The notes: generated from the sequence alone by a model not told the origin. DNA of 36,949 nucleotides from an uncultured Prevotella sp. (GCF_946404925.1 NZ_CAMJFM010000024.1:1-36949); one strand, 5' to 3'. Shown: positions 8,300 through 17,400, counted from the stretch's first letter. Program-made: numbers and translations.

Positions 8300-9185
8300 A
8301 ATTAAACCACTTATTAGTAATTAGTTCAAATCCTTTAAATATATGGTACGAAGCCCAATAATTCAACACAGAGAGTATAGGGAATGCGATGGTGAGAATC
8401 CAACTCACGATGCCGATGTCGTATCTCACGAGTTTACCATGATCCCATTGTGTAGAGAACATAGTTCCTCCTGATAGCACAATAAGTTTTGCAAGAAGTA
8501 TTATGCAGAGTATCACAAACACGCTTGTTGCTACGAAAGAATACTTGCGGAGCATAGTTCCACCAAGTGTGTATATAGAGTGAGTCCAAAAAAAACATCC
8601 CACTACAAAAGACTTTTCCACAATCATGAAGTCTACAGGCATCTTACCATTATCAGTAAAAGTAATCATATCGTCTATCAGCATAGGAATAGCCGACGAC
8701 CACCAGTAGTAAGTTTCACCTGTATATTCAGATATAACACTATAATAATATGTTCCATCTGCACAAGGCCTACCCTGATACCCTACAGCCCAATAGCTCA
8801 GCATGCGAAGTGCATCGCCAAGGACGATAGCCAGAAATGCACAAGCTATACAGATAATTGTAGAATAGACCAACAGCGAGAGATATTTCTCCAGGTTCGA
8901 CGATGGCAACATCAGGAATGCTTCGCGCTTACGCTTATCGTTGATGCTCGATACAATAGAGCTAATCATAATCAGCGAGACCAATATTAGAACCATCCTC
9001 AAGAACAGAGAAACATCATTTATCATATCAAAAGGAGTACCATAAGGTTTCATCATCTTAAACAGTATCTCGCCCAAGAATACAGCCAATATCGAGCCTG
9101 TAAACCACAAGAGCATCTTACGGAAGTTAACACTCACTACCCAGCGGAGCGTCTGTCCGAATCTTTTTATATCGAAACTATTCAT
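8283..9185 (-). CDS. Polytopic membrane protein of the Ytr-like ABC system (2)
   Basis: 300 residues with about six hydrophobic helices, including LLWFTGSILAVFLGEILF, MVLILVSLIMISSIVSSI, IICIACAFLAIVLGDALRML and a C-terminal pair around VILCIILLAKLIVLSGG and IGIVSWILTIAFPILSVL. The segment DKRKREAFLMLPSSNLEKYLS is shared in character with the neighbouring gene (HDMQTLMMLPASNFEKYLA), showing the two are paralogous. Both probably form the membrane domain for the ATPase at 10032-10847. The 3' end overlaps the GntR start by 17 bases, suggesting translational coupling. Family name is uncertain; ABC-2-like permease is the closest description. Confidence 0.75.
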   Translation of the reverse strand: MNSFDIKRFGQTLRWVVSVNFRKMLLWFTGSILAVFLGEILFKMMKPYGTPFDMINDVSLFLRMVLILVSLIMISSIVSSINDKRKREAFLMLPSSNLEKYLSLLVYSTIICIACAFLAIVLGDALRMLSYWAVGYQGRPCADGTYYYSVISEYTGETYYWWSSAIPMLIDDMITFTDNGKMPVDFMIVEKSFVVGCFFWTHSIYTLGGTMLRKYSFVATSVFVILCIILLAKLIVLSGGTMFSTQWDHGKLVRYDIGIVSWILTIAFPILSVLNYWASYHIFKGFELITNKWFNYDFHK

Positions 9186-9200
9186 AACAATTTCCTATTT

Positions 9201-9998
9201 TTAGAGGTTTACTATTTTACCAATATTCTGAGTTCTGCAGAAGAATCTGTACGACAAGCAGAAGTTAATCGTCGCCCAAACAAGATAGAAGCCAACGCCT
9301 GTTATATAATCCAACATGGCAGAATGGTCATTCAGCTGGACAGCTTCAAACTTATCACCAATCTTAACAAATAACATACCTATCAAGATGAGAGCTACTG
9401 TAGTGATAACCCAGTTGAATTTTCTGCTACGGAACAGCGTTGCACCAACGGCATAGAGCGACTGGAACCATATTACCAGTACTATCATACTTAGTATGAA
9501 TCGTGGATGAGTTGCCTGTGACGTGTGAACATCGTTTGCGGCACGAACAAACAAATCGCCCAACACCGAAGTAACAAACCTGGTATAATCGTGTCCCAAT
9601 AGCGTATGGATCAAATACTGAATCACGTCAGCTCCTAAACAAGCAACGAATGAAATGGCAACTACTATTATCCAATTAAAATAGCGTGCCAGATACTTCT
9701 CGAAGTTCGAAGCTGGGAGCATCATCAGTGTCTGCATGTCGTGCTTACCCTCCATGCTGTAGAACATCAAAGCCGGGCCTAACACAATGTTTACTATCAC
9801 CACAGCAAACTCAGCAACCGCACACGATCTGTAGCCATTAACATGGTTTCCGTTCACTTTTACAACCATCGAAAAGAACAGGAATGTAAGCAGCATCACC
9901 ACCAGGAACTGCAGAAACGTCTTAACGTAATAACGCTTATCGCCCTGCAGAGACCACTTGGCCACCTTTCCGAATCTGCATAAATTAAACTGTATCAT
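9201..9998 (-). CDS. Polytopic membrane protein of the Ytr-like ABC system (1)
   Basis: 265 residues with about six membrane helices (FLQFLVVMLLTFLFFSMVV, VAEFAVVIVNIVLGPALMFY, WIIVVAISFVACLGADVIQYLI, FILSMIVLVIWFQSLYAVGA, WVITTVALILIGMLFV and a final one). It carries the MLPASNFEKYLARYF cytoplasmic motif shared with the next gene. It is 33 bases after the ABC ATPase and 15 bases before its paralogue. The ATG is chosen because a tract of four ATTAAAN heptads lies immediately upstream. Predicted to act as an inner-membrane subunit of the same transporter; no substrate can be inferred. Confidence 0.75.
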   Translation of the reverse strand: MIQFNLCRFGKVAKWSLQGDKRYYVKTFLQFLVVMLLTFLFFSMVVKVNGNHVNGYRSCAVAEFAVVIVNIVLGPALMFYSMEGKHDMQTLMMLPASNFEKYLARYFNWIIVVAISFVACLGADVIQYLIHTLLGHDYTRFVTSVLGDLFVRAANDVHTSQATHPRFILSMIVLVIWFQSLYAVGATLFRSRKFNWVITTVALILIGMLFVKIGDKFEAVQLNDHSAMLDYITGVGFYLVWATINFCLSYRFFCRTQNIGKIVNL

Positions 9999-10001
9999 AA
10001 G

Positions 10002-10029
10002 ATTTAATGTTTAATCTTTAATGTTTAAT
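10002..10029 (-). repeat. Four ATTAAAN heptads before a membrane protein start
   Basis: On the minus strand the units ATTAAAC, ATTAAAG, ATTAAAC, ATTAAAT run in perfect 7-base register and end 3 bases before the ATG at 9998. This is the same size and register as the tract at 585-612. The sequence fills almost the entire intergenic gap inside the operon. Confidence 0.85.
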
Positions 10030-10031
10030 AT

Positions 10032-10847
10032 TCAGATTTTTCCCTCGTTTACTGCATTGAAAAGCAATTCCAAATTAATCTGAGTCTCAGCGTAACCCTC
10101 CTTACGTGGAGCAATCACAGCATTACCCTGAAGCGAAGGCTCAGCATAGAGAGCATCCTCCATATTGTCAGGAGTGCGATACTCAAAAGTGTACTTATCA
10201 GTAATCTCAGCCACACTTGCATTAAGCAACAGCTTCCGTGGACTCAGAATCAGAATATGATCAAGCAACTGCTCAACATCGTGCACCTGGTGGGTAGAGA
10301 TAATCAGCGTGCGGTCGCCCGTCATATACTGAGTAACCACCTTGCGGAACTGGCTCTTCGATGGAATGTCGAGTCCGTTAGTAGGCTCGTCCATCAGCAG
10401 CACCTTAGTGTTAGTAGCCAAAGCAAAGGCCATAAACACTTTCTTCTTCTGTCCCATCGAGAGGGCATTCAGCTTCACGTCGCTTGTAAGTTCAAAGTCC
10501 TTCAGGCAACCATCGAGTACGGTAGTGCTGAAGAGAGGATAGAAGGGGCGATTGATCTTAACATACTCATCGAGTGTCATAGCAGGCAGGTCGAACTCCT
10601 CAGGTACGATGAAGATATCCTGCAGCGTCTCTGGCTTGCGAAGCTTGGTCTCGATGCCATCAAAACTTACACTACCCTTCTTTGGGCGCAGCAATCCGGC
10701 TATCAGATAAAGGAGTGTAGACTTACCTGTACCGTTCTTACCAAGTAGGCCATAAATATTATCCTGCTTCAGCTCCAGACTGAAATCATCGAATACCAGG
10801 TTCTTCTGACCTGCATACTTAAAACTGATGTTGTTTACTTCGATCAT
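10032..10847 (-). CDS. ABC transporter ATPase, Ytr-like
   Basis: 271-residue ATP-binding protein, first gene of the GntR-regulated operon. Walker A is GLLGKNGTGKSTLL (about 33-46), the signature is the degenerate LSMGQKKKVFMAFAL (about 134-148), Walker B is VLLMDEPTNGLD (about 155-166), and the switch His lies in LIISTHQV. The MGQKKK form of the signature and the C-terminal extension of about 60 residues are typical of CcmA-like ATPases partnered by separate membrane proteins. Its promoter at 10941-10971 overlaps a perfect palindrome, indicating repression by the GntR protein encoded three genes downstream. Confidence 0.92.
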   Translation of the reverse strand: MIEVNNISFKYAGQKNLVFDDFSLELKQDNIYGLLGKNGTGKSTLLYLIAGLLRPKKGSVSFDGIETKLRKPETLQDIFIVPEEFDLPAMTLDEYVKINRPFYPLFSTTVLDGCLKDFELTSDVKLNALSMGQKKKVFMAFALATNTKVLLMDEPTNGLDIPSKSQFRKVVTQYMTGDRTLIISTHQVHDVEQLLDHILILSPRKLLLNASVAEITDKYTFEYRTPDNMEDALYAEPSLQGNAVIAPRKEGYAETQINLELLFNAVNEGKI

Positions 10848-10915
10848 AATAGTTTTATTTTTTATTTTTTACTTTCTTACCTTTTCACTTTTATACCTTT
10901 AAAAGCATCTGTTAT

Positions 10916-10939
10916 AGTGTACTACATTAATAGTACACT
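10916..10939. promoter_or_regulatory. Perfect palindrome, probable YtrA operator
   Basis: AGTGTACT-N8-AGTACACT is a perfect inverted repeat beginning one base after the -7 box of the minus-strand promoter, so it covers the expected transcription start. It equals AGTGTA-N12-TACACT; the operator I recall for the Bacillus subtilis GntR protein YtrA is AGTGTA-N13-TACACT. The same operon encodes a YtrA-type GntR, so autorepression is the natural reading. Confidence 0.8.
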
Positions 10940-10940
10940 G

Positions 10941-10971
10941 CAAAAGTAGAATAATTATCAATACCCTCCAA
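10941..10971 (-). promoter_or_regulatory. Promoter of the Ytr-like operon
   Basis: Minus-strand -33 TTGG (10971-10968) and -7 TACTTTTG (10948-10941) with exactly 19 bases between them. Transcription should start around 10934, inside the palindrome. The leader to the ATG at 10847 is about 85 bases and contains an A-rich repeat tract (about 10853-10895 on the minus strand). Confidence 0.85.
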
Positions 10972-11062
10972 GCTTTTATTCAAAAATCTTCATTTTCTTA
11001 ACACTATTTAATCATTCCCCCATCGCGCGTACATTATATATAAGAATTTCCTGCCATTTTCT

Positions 11063-11093
11063 TTGGAGCATTCAGATATTTATTGTACCTTTG
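11063..11093 (+). promoter_or_regulatory. Promoter of the GH3 gene
   Basis: TTGG (11063-11066), 19 bases, then TACCTTTG (11086-11093), a good Bacteroidota promoter. It lies within a theoretical upstream extension of the GH3 frame, which shows that translation starts at 11138 and not at 11063. It diverges from the Ytr-like operon promoter about 115 bases away. Confidence 0.85.
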
Positions 11094-11137
11094 CCACCAA
11101 ATTCCAAACTTATTATTTAACTATTATCAACAAGAAA

Positions 11138-13750
11138 ATGAAGAGACTTTTAACTTTAGCCATCTCTGTAATGTTGGGTGCCTCTGTTTGGGGCCAGGCT
11201 AAGTATCCATTCCTCGACACCAAGCTGTCGAACAAGGATCGCGTAGAGAACCTGCTGAGTCTGCTTACTCCTGAGGAGAAAGTGGGACTGATGATGAACA
11301 AGTCGATCTCGATTGATCGCTTGGGTATTCCAAGTTACAACTGGTGGAGCGAGGCTTGTCATGGTGTTCGCCAAGGTGGATACACCGTTTACCCCCAACC
11401 AATAGGAATGGCCGCAGCATTCAATGCGCAACTTTTCTACGATGTTTTCTCACAAGTATCAGATGAGGCGCGTGCCAACTGGAATCGCACAAATCACAAC
11501 GATCCAAAACTTTTCAACGTGCCCATGGGCGTGATTTACTATCCTGGAAATCCAGAGTTGACTTTCTGGTGCCCTAACGTAAACATCTTCCGCGATCCAC
11601 GTTGGGGACGTGGTCAGGAGACATGTGGTGAAGACCCATATCTTAATGCTGTGCTTGGCGTGCAGACCGTTCTTGGTATGCAGGGCAACAACGACAAATA
11701 CTTCAAGACCCACGCTTGTGCTAAGCACTATGCCGTACATAGTGGTCCAGAGCCCTTGCGCCACTCTATGAATGTAGAGCCCACCAATCGCGATCTCTGG
11801 GAGACCTATCTGCCTGCATTCAAGGCCCTGGTAAAGAAAGGTAACGTGCGCGAGGTGATGTGTGCTTATCAGCGTTTTGAGGGCAAACCATGTTGTACCA
11901 GCGACCGCTTGCTGATTGACATTCTGCGCAATAAGTGGGGTTACGATGCCATCGTGCTGACTGACTGCGATGCCATCAACAACTTCTACAACAAAGGCCA
12001 GCACGAGACACACAAGGATCCACTCTCAGCATCAGTAGATGCCGTGCTGAATGGTACCGACCTTGAGTGTGGAAAGGTGTTTATGAGTCTTGTTGAGGGA
12101 CTGAAGAAAGGTTTCATCAAGGAGAGCGACCTCGACCAGCATCTACGCAAGACCTTGATGGGACGCTTTGAGCTGGGTATGTTCGACCCCGCAGAGATGT
12201 TGCCATGGGCCAATCTCGGTCCTGAGGTTATTAGTAGCGAGAAGAACGATGCCATGGCCACACAGGCCGCTCGTGAATCGATGGTATTACTCGAGAACAA
12301 AGGCAACGTGCTGCCTCTGTCAAAGAACATCAAGACATTAGCTGTGCTTGGACCAAATGCTGACGATGTAAACATGCTGAATGGTAACTATGGTGGCACA
12401 CCTACTGAGGCCCATCAGCACTCATTGCTGTCTGGAATCAAAGCTGCTCTGCCTGGAACCAAGATTATCTACAACAAGGCTTGCGAACTGAACGACGAAT
12501 ACGCTACCATCCACCACCTGCAGGACTTTAACGAAGGCAAGGGTGTAAAGGTGGAGTTCTATAATAATAAGGAATTAGAGGGCGAGCCAGCCAAGACAGA
12601 ATACTTCAACGAGCTGAACTTCTCGACATTTGGCGCTTGGGGCTTTGCTCAAGGCGTTAGTCGCGATTCTCTGTCAGTTCGCGTTAGCGGAAAGTACACA
12701 TCAACCTTTACTGGCGAGATGAAGTACACCTTGACCACTGATAATGGTTACGTGCTGAAGGTAAATGGCGAGATAGTAGAAGATGCCAAGGCTGGTGGAC
12801 GTCGTGGATTCGGATTTGGCTTTGGTCGCAAGCCTGAGTACAAGTCATTCCCAGTTGAGGCAGGAAAGACCTACGACGTAGTGATTGAGTACAAGCACGG
12901 AAACGGCCAGTTTGCCATGCTGCGTGGCGACATCTGCGAGCGAAATCTGGTTGACTTTACCAATCTGGCTAACGATGTGAAAGATGCTGATGCCATCGTG
13001 ATTATTGGTGGTATCTCCGCCCAGATGGAAGGCGAAGGTGGCGACAAGCAGGACATCGAACTTCCAAAGGTTCAGCAGATGCTGGTGAAGGCTATACACA
13101 AGACTGGTAAGCCCGTCATCTTCGTCAACTGCTCTGGTTCTGCCATCGCATTTGGTAGCGTTGAGGGCGAGTACGATGCATTGCTTCAGGCTTGGTATGC
13201 TGGTCAGGGTGGCGCTAAGGCTCTGGCTGAGGTTCTATTTGGCGACTACAATCCAAACGGAAAACTGCCTGTAACCTTCTATCGCTCAAACAACGATCTG
13301 CCTGACTTCCTCGACTATTCGATGAAGAACCGCACCTATCGCTACTTTACAGGTGTGCCTCAGTATGCATTTGGTTATGGATTGAGCTACACCACCTTCA
13401 ATGTTGGCGATGCAAAGATCTCAGCCAAGCAGATGAAGAAGAACGGCAAGGTTACATTGACCATCCCCGTTACCAATACTGGCAAGCGCGAAGGTGCTGA
13501 GACCGTACAGGTATACGTAAAGGCGCTTGACGATGCTGGTGCACCAATCAAGGCACTGAAGGGATTCCAGAAGTTGAACCTGAAGGCAGGTGAAACTCAG
13601 AAAGCCACCATCACACTCGATGGCGAGGCATTTGAGTACTACGATGAGAGCATCGACGAGCTATCGACCAAGGCTGGTCGCTATCAGATACTCTACGGAA
13701 CCTCATCGATGGATAAGGATCTGAAGGCAATCGACTTTGTTGTTAAATAG
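11138..13750 (+). CDS. Secreted GH3 beta-glycosidase with PA14 insert
   Basis: Family 3 glycoside hydrolase, 870 residues, of the type annotated as beta-glucosidase or beta-xylosidase. A signal peptide (1-20, MKRLLTLAISVMLGASVWGQ) fixes the start at 11138. The N-terminal TIM-barrel covers about 25-360, with CPNVNIFRDPRWGRGQET (145-162), KHYAVHSGPE (196-205) and the likely nucleophile Asp276 in LTDCDA. The alpha/beta sandwich is split by a PA14 domain (about residues 480-625), which in related enzymes shapes substrate specificity. The Fn3-like C-terminal domain follows YAFGYGLSYTTF. The overall layout resembles rumen Prevotella Xyl3A-type enzymes, so xylo-oligosaccharides are a plausible substrate; this is inference. 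The 3' end overlaps the convergent histidine kinase gene by 8 bases. Confidence 0.92.
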   Translation: MKRLLTLAISVMLGASVWGQAKYPFLDTKLSNKDRVENLLSLLTPEEKVGLMMNKSISIDRLGIPSYNWWSEACHGVRQGGYTVYPQPIGMAAAFNAQLFYDVFSQVSDEARANWNRTNHNDPKLFNVPMGVIYYPGNPELTFWCPNVNIFRDPRWGRGQETCGEDPYLNAVLGVQTVLGMQGNNDKYFKTHACAKHYAVHSGPEPLRHSMNVEPTNRDLWETYLPAFKALVKKGNVREVMCAYQRFEGKPCCTSDRLLIDILRNKWGYDAIVLTDCDAINNFYNKGQHETHKDPLSASVDAVLNGTDLECGKVFMSLVEGLKKGFIKESDLDQHLRKTLMGRFELGMFDPAEMLPWANLGPEVISSEKNDAMATQAARESMVLLENKGNVLPLSKNIKTLAVLGPNADDVNMLNGNYGGTPTEAHQHSLLSGIKAALPGTKIIYNKACELNDEYATIHHLQDFNEGKGVKVEFYNNKELEGEPAKTEYFNELNFSTFGAWGFAQGVSRDSLSVRVSGKYTSTFTGEMKYTLTTDNGYVLKVNGEIVEDAKAGGRRGFGFGFGRKPEYKSFPVEAGKTYDVVIEYKHGNGQFAMLRGDICERNLVDFTNLANDVKDADAIVIIGGISAQMEGEGGDKQDIELPKVQQMLVKAIHKTGKPVIFVNCSGSAIAFGSVEGEYDALLQAWYAGQGGAKALAEVLFGDYNPNGKLPVTFYRSNNDLPDFLDYSMKNRTYRYFTGVPQYAFGYGLSYTTFNVGDAKISAKQMKKNGKVTLTIPVTNTGKREGAETVQVYVKALDDAGAPIKALKGFQKLNLKAGETQKATITLDGEAFEYYDESIDELSTKAGRYQILYGTSSMDKDLKAIDFVVK

Positions 13751-15827
13751 GTAAACTGAATACGAAACGTGCTCCACCAGTATAGGTGGTGTCGAGCACA
13801 ACATCGCCACCAAGGCGACGAGCTATGGAGCGGGCAACGGTCAATCCGATGCCCGTTCCTTCGTAAAACTCATCAAGTTGTACAAACTCCTCGAACACAC
13901 GTTCTGATTCCTCAACAGGAATGCCTATACCAGTATCCTCAATGGTATAAGCCACTCTGCCACTCTCAACCTTAACACCAAGAACCACATGTTGCGTCCT
14001 GCTTGTAAGTTCTTCATTAGGACGTGCCTCAGCAGGGGCTGTAAACTTACGGGCATTATCAAGCAACAGCGACAATGCTCTGCATGCTGCATGTTTATTT
14101 GTGAGGAGTGAAACTCCCTCAGCATCGTTCGAAACCTTAATATCGAAATGAAGATGCTTAGCGGTGTTTATTCCTGAAGAATGAACAGCCTCGGAGGCAA
14201 TATCGATAGGAGCAACGGCATCAGTCTTCTCGATAATGGTCTGACTATTTGCATCAGAAAGCTCCAGCATCTTATTAACCAAACCAGTAATACGGTTAGT
14301 ATTGTCAGTAATCTGGTGGTTGATATCAGCATTTGTCTCGTCGTCGAGTTTCATTCCTGGAGTAGTGAGAACCTGCGCGAAACCAGAAAGGACATTCAAT
14401 GGAGTACGTATCTCGTGTGATATCTGTTGGATAAAGTTACTCTTCATGCGCGATGACTCCTCAGCTCGTGCATTAGCAATCTCCAACTGCTCGTAAGCCT
14501 TCATGAGCTGCCTATGTGCTACCTCGATTCGCTTAGTGGCACGATGACGATAGTAGATGAACAGCAGGAATGCAAATACAACCAAGCCAAAGATGGCTGC
14601 AAAGGCTCGGAAGCGTATCTTTGATAGAGCCAGTTCTTGCTGGGCTATCTGGCGATCCTTCTCCTGAGTCTCATAGATGGTAGCAAGCTCAGCAGCATCA
14701 TCTTGTTTCTGCCATACGATAGCAGAATCGAGTGCGTCGAGTATCCTGCCTCCCACAGCTATGGCGCTATCCTTATAGCCAGCACCTGCATTGGCTCTGA
14801 ACTTAGGAAACATATATTGCTGTACGATATCGAGCGAAGGTTTGTCAACACGCTGGCGAATCACATCCTCAATATCAGCATAGGCTTGGGTAGCCTCAGC
14901 ATAACGCTTGGCAGCCATCAGGAATTCGCCAGGAGCACGCGAAGATCCATCCTTATAGCTCTCGGAATTCTGATAGTCGCTAAACACCTTAGCAGCCTCA
15001 TCATGATGTCCAAGCCCCAAAAGAGCACGGGCTTTGAAATTAAGATGGCGGGCATACTGACGATTATAGAACTTATCAGAATGGTTAGATAAGCCATTGT
15101 AAACAGTCAGGATGCCATCCAGACGTTTGCCCCAATTCATAGCATCGCCATAACGATGGGCGTCGAGGTAAAAAAGAACGATGTTCGAACAACTGATAAC
15201 GGCATTCTCAATACTTATGTAACTGGTATCAGCAGCTATGGCTTTGTCAAAATACGCAAACGATTCTGCAAATGATTTATTAGCTTCGTCGAAACGTCGC
15301 AACTTAAGCTGGCATATACCAATGTCGCTAAGATGGATGGCAATGAAACGAGGTCCACACTCTTTCGATTGCTTCATCTTGTCCAATACGTCGAGTGATA
15401 TACGTAAGGCACCCTCAAAGTCGTGGTCAGACTGTAGCATATTGGCCAAGAACGTGGTGGTTCTGAAGAAATAACGTTCTTCCACACTATTACGTATCTT
15501 TGACGTCGTAGCCTTTCTCCAGTACTCCCTCTGACCATGACGGTCGTCAAGATTAAGACACATCTGTCCGCGTTCGTAGTTGGCACGTATAGGTCCAATA
15601 TCGCCCTTACGCTCCAAACTGTCGACCACAGCAAACATCGAATCCTTGTTCTTTAAGGCGTATGTCTTCTTGATAATCGAGTCAACACGGAGTTGTGTCA
15701 TAGAGTCAGCCTCTGATTGTTTTGCAGAGTTGCCTTTTTGGCACGACACAAACGGAGTTGGCAGTAGTACCACCAACAACAAAGAAACGAAAACAAGTAA
15801 TAAGTATCTGAGTTTATTCCTGAACAT
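13743..15827 (-). CDS. TPR-containing membrane sensor histidine kinase
   Basis: 694 residues. The N-terminus is a signal/anchor ending in FVSC at Cys29, possibly a lipoprotein site although the lipobox is imperfect. Residues about 40-390 are helical TPR-like repeats in the periplasm. One membrane helix (407-426) is followed by a coiled coil (about 430-462). The HisKA domain has phospho-acceptor His471 in QQISHEIRTPLN, and the HATPase domain has the N box at Asn591 (LLLDNARKF), DTGIGIP (631-637) and GTGIGL (657-662). No receiver or DNA-binding domain is fused and no response regulator gene is adjacent, so its partner is elsewhere. It is cotranscribed after NAD kinase (9-base gap). Confidence 0.9.
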   Translation of the reverse strand: MFRNKLRYLLLVFVSLLLVVLLPTPFVSCQKGNSAKQSEADSMTQLRVDSIIKKTYALKNKDSMFAVVDSLERKGDIGPIRANYERGQMCLNLDDRHGQREYWRKATTSKIRNSVEERYFFRTTTFLANMLQSDHDFEGALRISLDVLDKMKQSKECGPRFIAIHLSDIGICQLKLRRFDEANKSFAESFAYFDKAIAADTSYISIENAVISCSNIVLFYLDAHRYGDAMNWGKRLDGILTVYNGLSNHSDKFYNRQYARHLNFKARALLGLGHHDEAAKVFSDYQNSESYKDGSSRAPGEFLMAAKRYAEATQAYADIEDVIRQRVDKPSLDIVQQYMFPKFRANAGAGYKDSAIAVGGRILDALDSAIVWQKQDDAAELATIYETQEKDRQIAQQELALSKIRFRAFAAIFGLVVFAFLLFIYYRHRATKRIEVAHRQLMKAYEQLEIANARAEESSRMKSNFIQQISHEIRTPLNVLSGFAQVLTTPGMKLDDETNADINHQITDNTNRITGLVNKMLELSDANSQTIIEKTDAVAPIDIASEAVHSSGINTAKHLHFDIKVSNDAEGVSLLTNKHAACRALSLLLDNARKFTAPAEARPNEELTSRTQHVVLGVKVESGRVAYTIEDTGIGIPVEESERVFEEFVQLDEFYEGTGIGLTVARSIARRLGGDVVLDTTYTGGARFVFSLPI

Positions 15828-15836
15828 AATAAAAAA

Positions 15837-16721
15837 TTAACGGGTATCTGCCCCCCACATCATCTTTTCGCGGAGGGTGTTGAAGTAGCGATGATCTGAT
15901 CGCTTAACTACCTTGATATCATAGGGGGCACGACGGAGCGTAATCTTAGTGCCCTCTTTACATTTCTCTGAGCGACCATCGATGGCCACCAGGAAGTTAT
16001 GCGAGCGGCTCTCAACATCGAGCTCGATAACAGAAGAGTCTGCCAGCACTATTGGGCGAACATTGAGTGAATGAGGCGCAACAGCAGTCATCGAGAACAC
16101 CTTGGTTCCAGGCACGATGATTGGTCCGCCATTTGATAGGCTATAAGCAGTAGAACCTGTAGGCGTAGACACGATAAGTCCATCAGCCTGATAGGTGTTA
16201 AGATATTGTCCATTAACGCTGGCACGGATTGAGATCATCGAAGCCGTATCGCGCTTCAGTATGGCCACATCGTTCAGAGCAAAACTGAAGTCGCCAAGTG
16301 GCTTGCCATCAGCCTCAATCTGAATCAGCGCGCGTGACTCTACTGCATAATCATCGTTATGCAGAGCCTTGAGGCAATATTCAATATCATCAGGACTAAT
16401 ATCAGCCAGGAAACCCAGTCGACCCATGTTGACGCCAAGAATGGGGATATTCTTCTTGCCCACACGACTGGCTGCCTTCAAGAATGTACCATCGCCACCC
16501 ATAGAAATCACAAAATCAGCTTCGAAGTCATCATCCGAGAAGACCTTGGTTGCCTTGACATCCAGACGCTGGTTATCCTTCAGGAAGTAATAATACTCCA
16601 TGTCGACATAAAGCTCAGCGTCGAAGTTGGCGAGACACGAAAGCACCTTCTGTATGCTGGCCGATTTGCGAGCCTGATAAATGTTGCCCAGCAGGGCGAA
16701 TCTGAGTTTACGATGTTCCAT
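15837..16721 (-). CDS. nadK: NAD kinase
   Basis: ATP-dependent NAD kinase making NADP in the cytoplasm, 294 residues. The GGDGT motif lies in ISMGGDGTFLKAA (with the catalytic Asp), followed by GVNMGRLGFLADI and the diagnostic TPTGSTAYSLSNGGPI stretch. The frame is open to 16805, but that extension crosses the -7 box at 16741-16748 and has no family resemblance, so the ATG at 16721 (MEHRKLRFALLGN) is chosen. The histidine kinase gene follows 9 bases later. Confidence 0.95.
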   Translation of the reverse strand: MEHRKLRFALLGNIYQARKSASIQKVLSCLANFDAELYVDMEYYYFLKDNQRLDVKATKVFSDDDFEADFVISMGGDGTFLKAASRVGKKNIPILGVNMGRLGFLADISPDDIEYCLKALHNDDYAVESRALIQIEADGKPLGDFSFALNDVAILKRDTASMISIRASVNGQYLNTYQADGLIVSTPTGSTAYSLSNGGPIIVPGTKVFSMTAVAPHSLNVRPIVLADSSVIELDVESRSHNFLVAIDGRSEKCKEGTKITLRRAPYDIKVVKRSDHRYFNTLREKMMWGADTR

Positions 16722-16740
16722 TCTTAATACCTTTTGGGTG

Positions 16741-16748
16741 CAAAGATA
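16741..16748 (-). promoter_or_regulatory. -7 box of nadK
   Basis: TATCTTTG on the minus strand, giving a leader of only about 15 bases before the ATG at 16721. No clear -33 element at 19 bases. It lies back to back with the plus-strand box at 16792-16799. Confidence 0.65.
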
Positions 16749-16759
16749 CAAAAAAAGCC

Positions 16760-16786
16760 TACGGATTATATGGATTATACGGATTT
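16760..16786. repeat. Triple ATCCGT-type short repeat (site A)
   Basis: Three 9-base units (ACGGATTAT, ATGGATTAT, ACGGATTTT) lie between the divergent nadK and DJ-1 promoters. The reverse complement, AATCCGTA-like, matches the three units at 18061-18089, before recG. Confidence 0.6.
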
Positions 16787-16791
16787 TTTCG

Positions 16792-16799
16792 TATTTTTG
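16792..16799 (+). promoter_or_regulatory. -7 box of the DJ-1/ispD/recG operon
   Basis: TATTTTTG followed by C, 30 bases before the ATG at 16829. The -33 region is occupied by the triple repeat and has no obvious TTG. Confidence 0.6.
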
Positions 16800-16828
16800 C
16801 AGCATAAAATTGATAAAAATAGAAGATT

Positions 16829-17398
16829 ATGGCAAAAGTTTATGTTTTTCTTGCAGATGGCTTCGAGGATGTTGAGGCTTTGATTCCCATCGATGTATTG
16901 CGTCGTGGAGGTGTTGACGTGGTAACTGTTAGCATCATGGATTTCCCACTGGTAGCCTCAGCTCATGGTGTGAACATCGAGGCAGACATCATGTTCGAGC
17001 AGGGCGACTTCAGCGATGCTGATCTGCTGATGCTCCCTGGAGGTATGCCTGGAGCCAGCAATCTCTTCCAGCACTCAGGCGTTTGCAAGGCCGTGATGGC
17101 TCAGTTTGCTGCTGGCAAGAAGGTGGCAGCCATTTGTGCCGCTCCTGCAGTAGTATTAGCAGCTATTGGCGTACTTAGCGGAAAGAAGGCCACTTGCTAT
17201 CCTGGATTCGAGAAAGCCTTGGCAGAAGCTGGCGCAACATATACAGGCGATTTGGTAACAGTTGATGGTAACGTGACAACAGCTGAAGGTCCTGCAGCAG
17301 CATTCCCATACGCTTACGAGCTGCTGACCCAGCTTGTAGACAAGAAGACCTCAGACCAAATTGCTGAGGGTATGCGATTCAAACACCTGATGGCATAA
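16829..17398 (+). CDS. DJ-1/PfpI family protein (YajL/ThiJ type)
   Basis: 189-residue member of the DJ-1 class of the glutamine-amidotransferase-like fold. The nucleophilic Cys103 sits in AAICAAPAV, the acidic partner Glu16 in [10 protein letters not shown], and [11 protein letters not shown] (69-79) completes the elbow region. These match bacterial YajL and human DJ-1, linked to protein and metabolite repair or oxidative stress defence; the precise reaction is debated for the family. It opens an operon with ispD (2-base gap) and recG, and the combination gives no functional hint. Confidence 0.92.
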   Translation: MAKVYVFLADGFEDVEALIPIDVLRRGGVDVVTVSIMDFPLVASAHGVNIEADIMFEQGDFSDADLLMLPGGMPGASNLFQHSGVCKAVMAQFAAGKKVAAICAAPAVVLAAIGVLSGKKATCYPGFEKALAEAGATYTGDLVTVDGNVTTAEGPAAAFPYAYELLTQLVDKKTSDQIAEGMRFKHLMA

Positions 17399-17400
17399 CT

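Noticed and set aside
11063..11137. Upstream start for the GH3 gene at 11063
   Set aside because: The segment contains the promoter and would place 25 residues before a clear signal peptide.
828..13750. Polysaccharide utilisation locus
   Set aside because: The GH53 and GH3 genes are 9 kb apart on unrelated units, and no SusC/SusD homologue lies between them.
16722..16805. N-terminal extension of NAD kinase
   Set aside because: It crosses the nadK promoter and repeat sequence and has no resemblance to the family.
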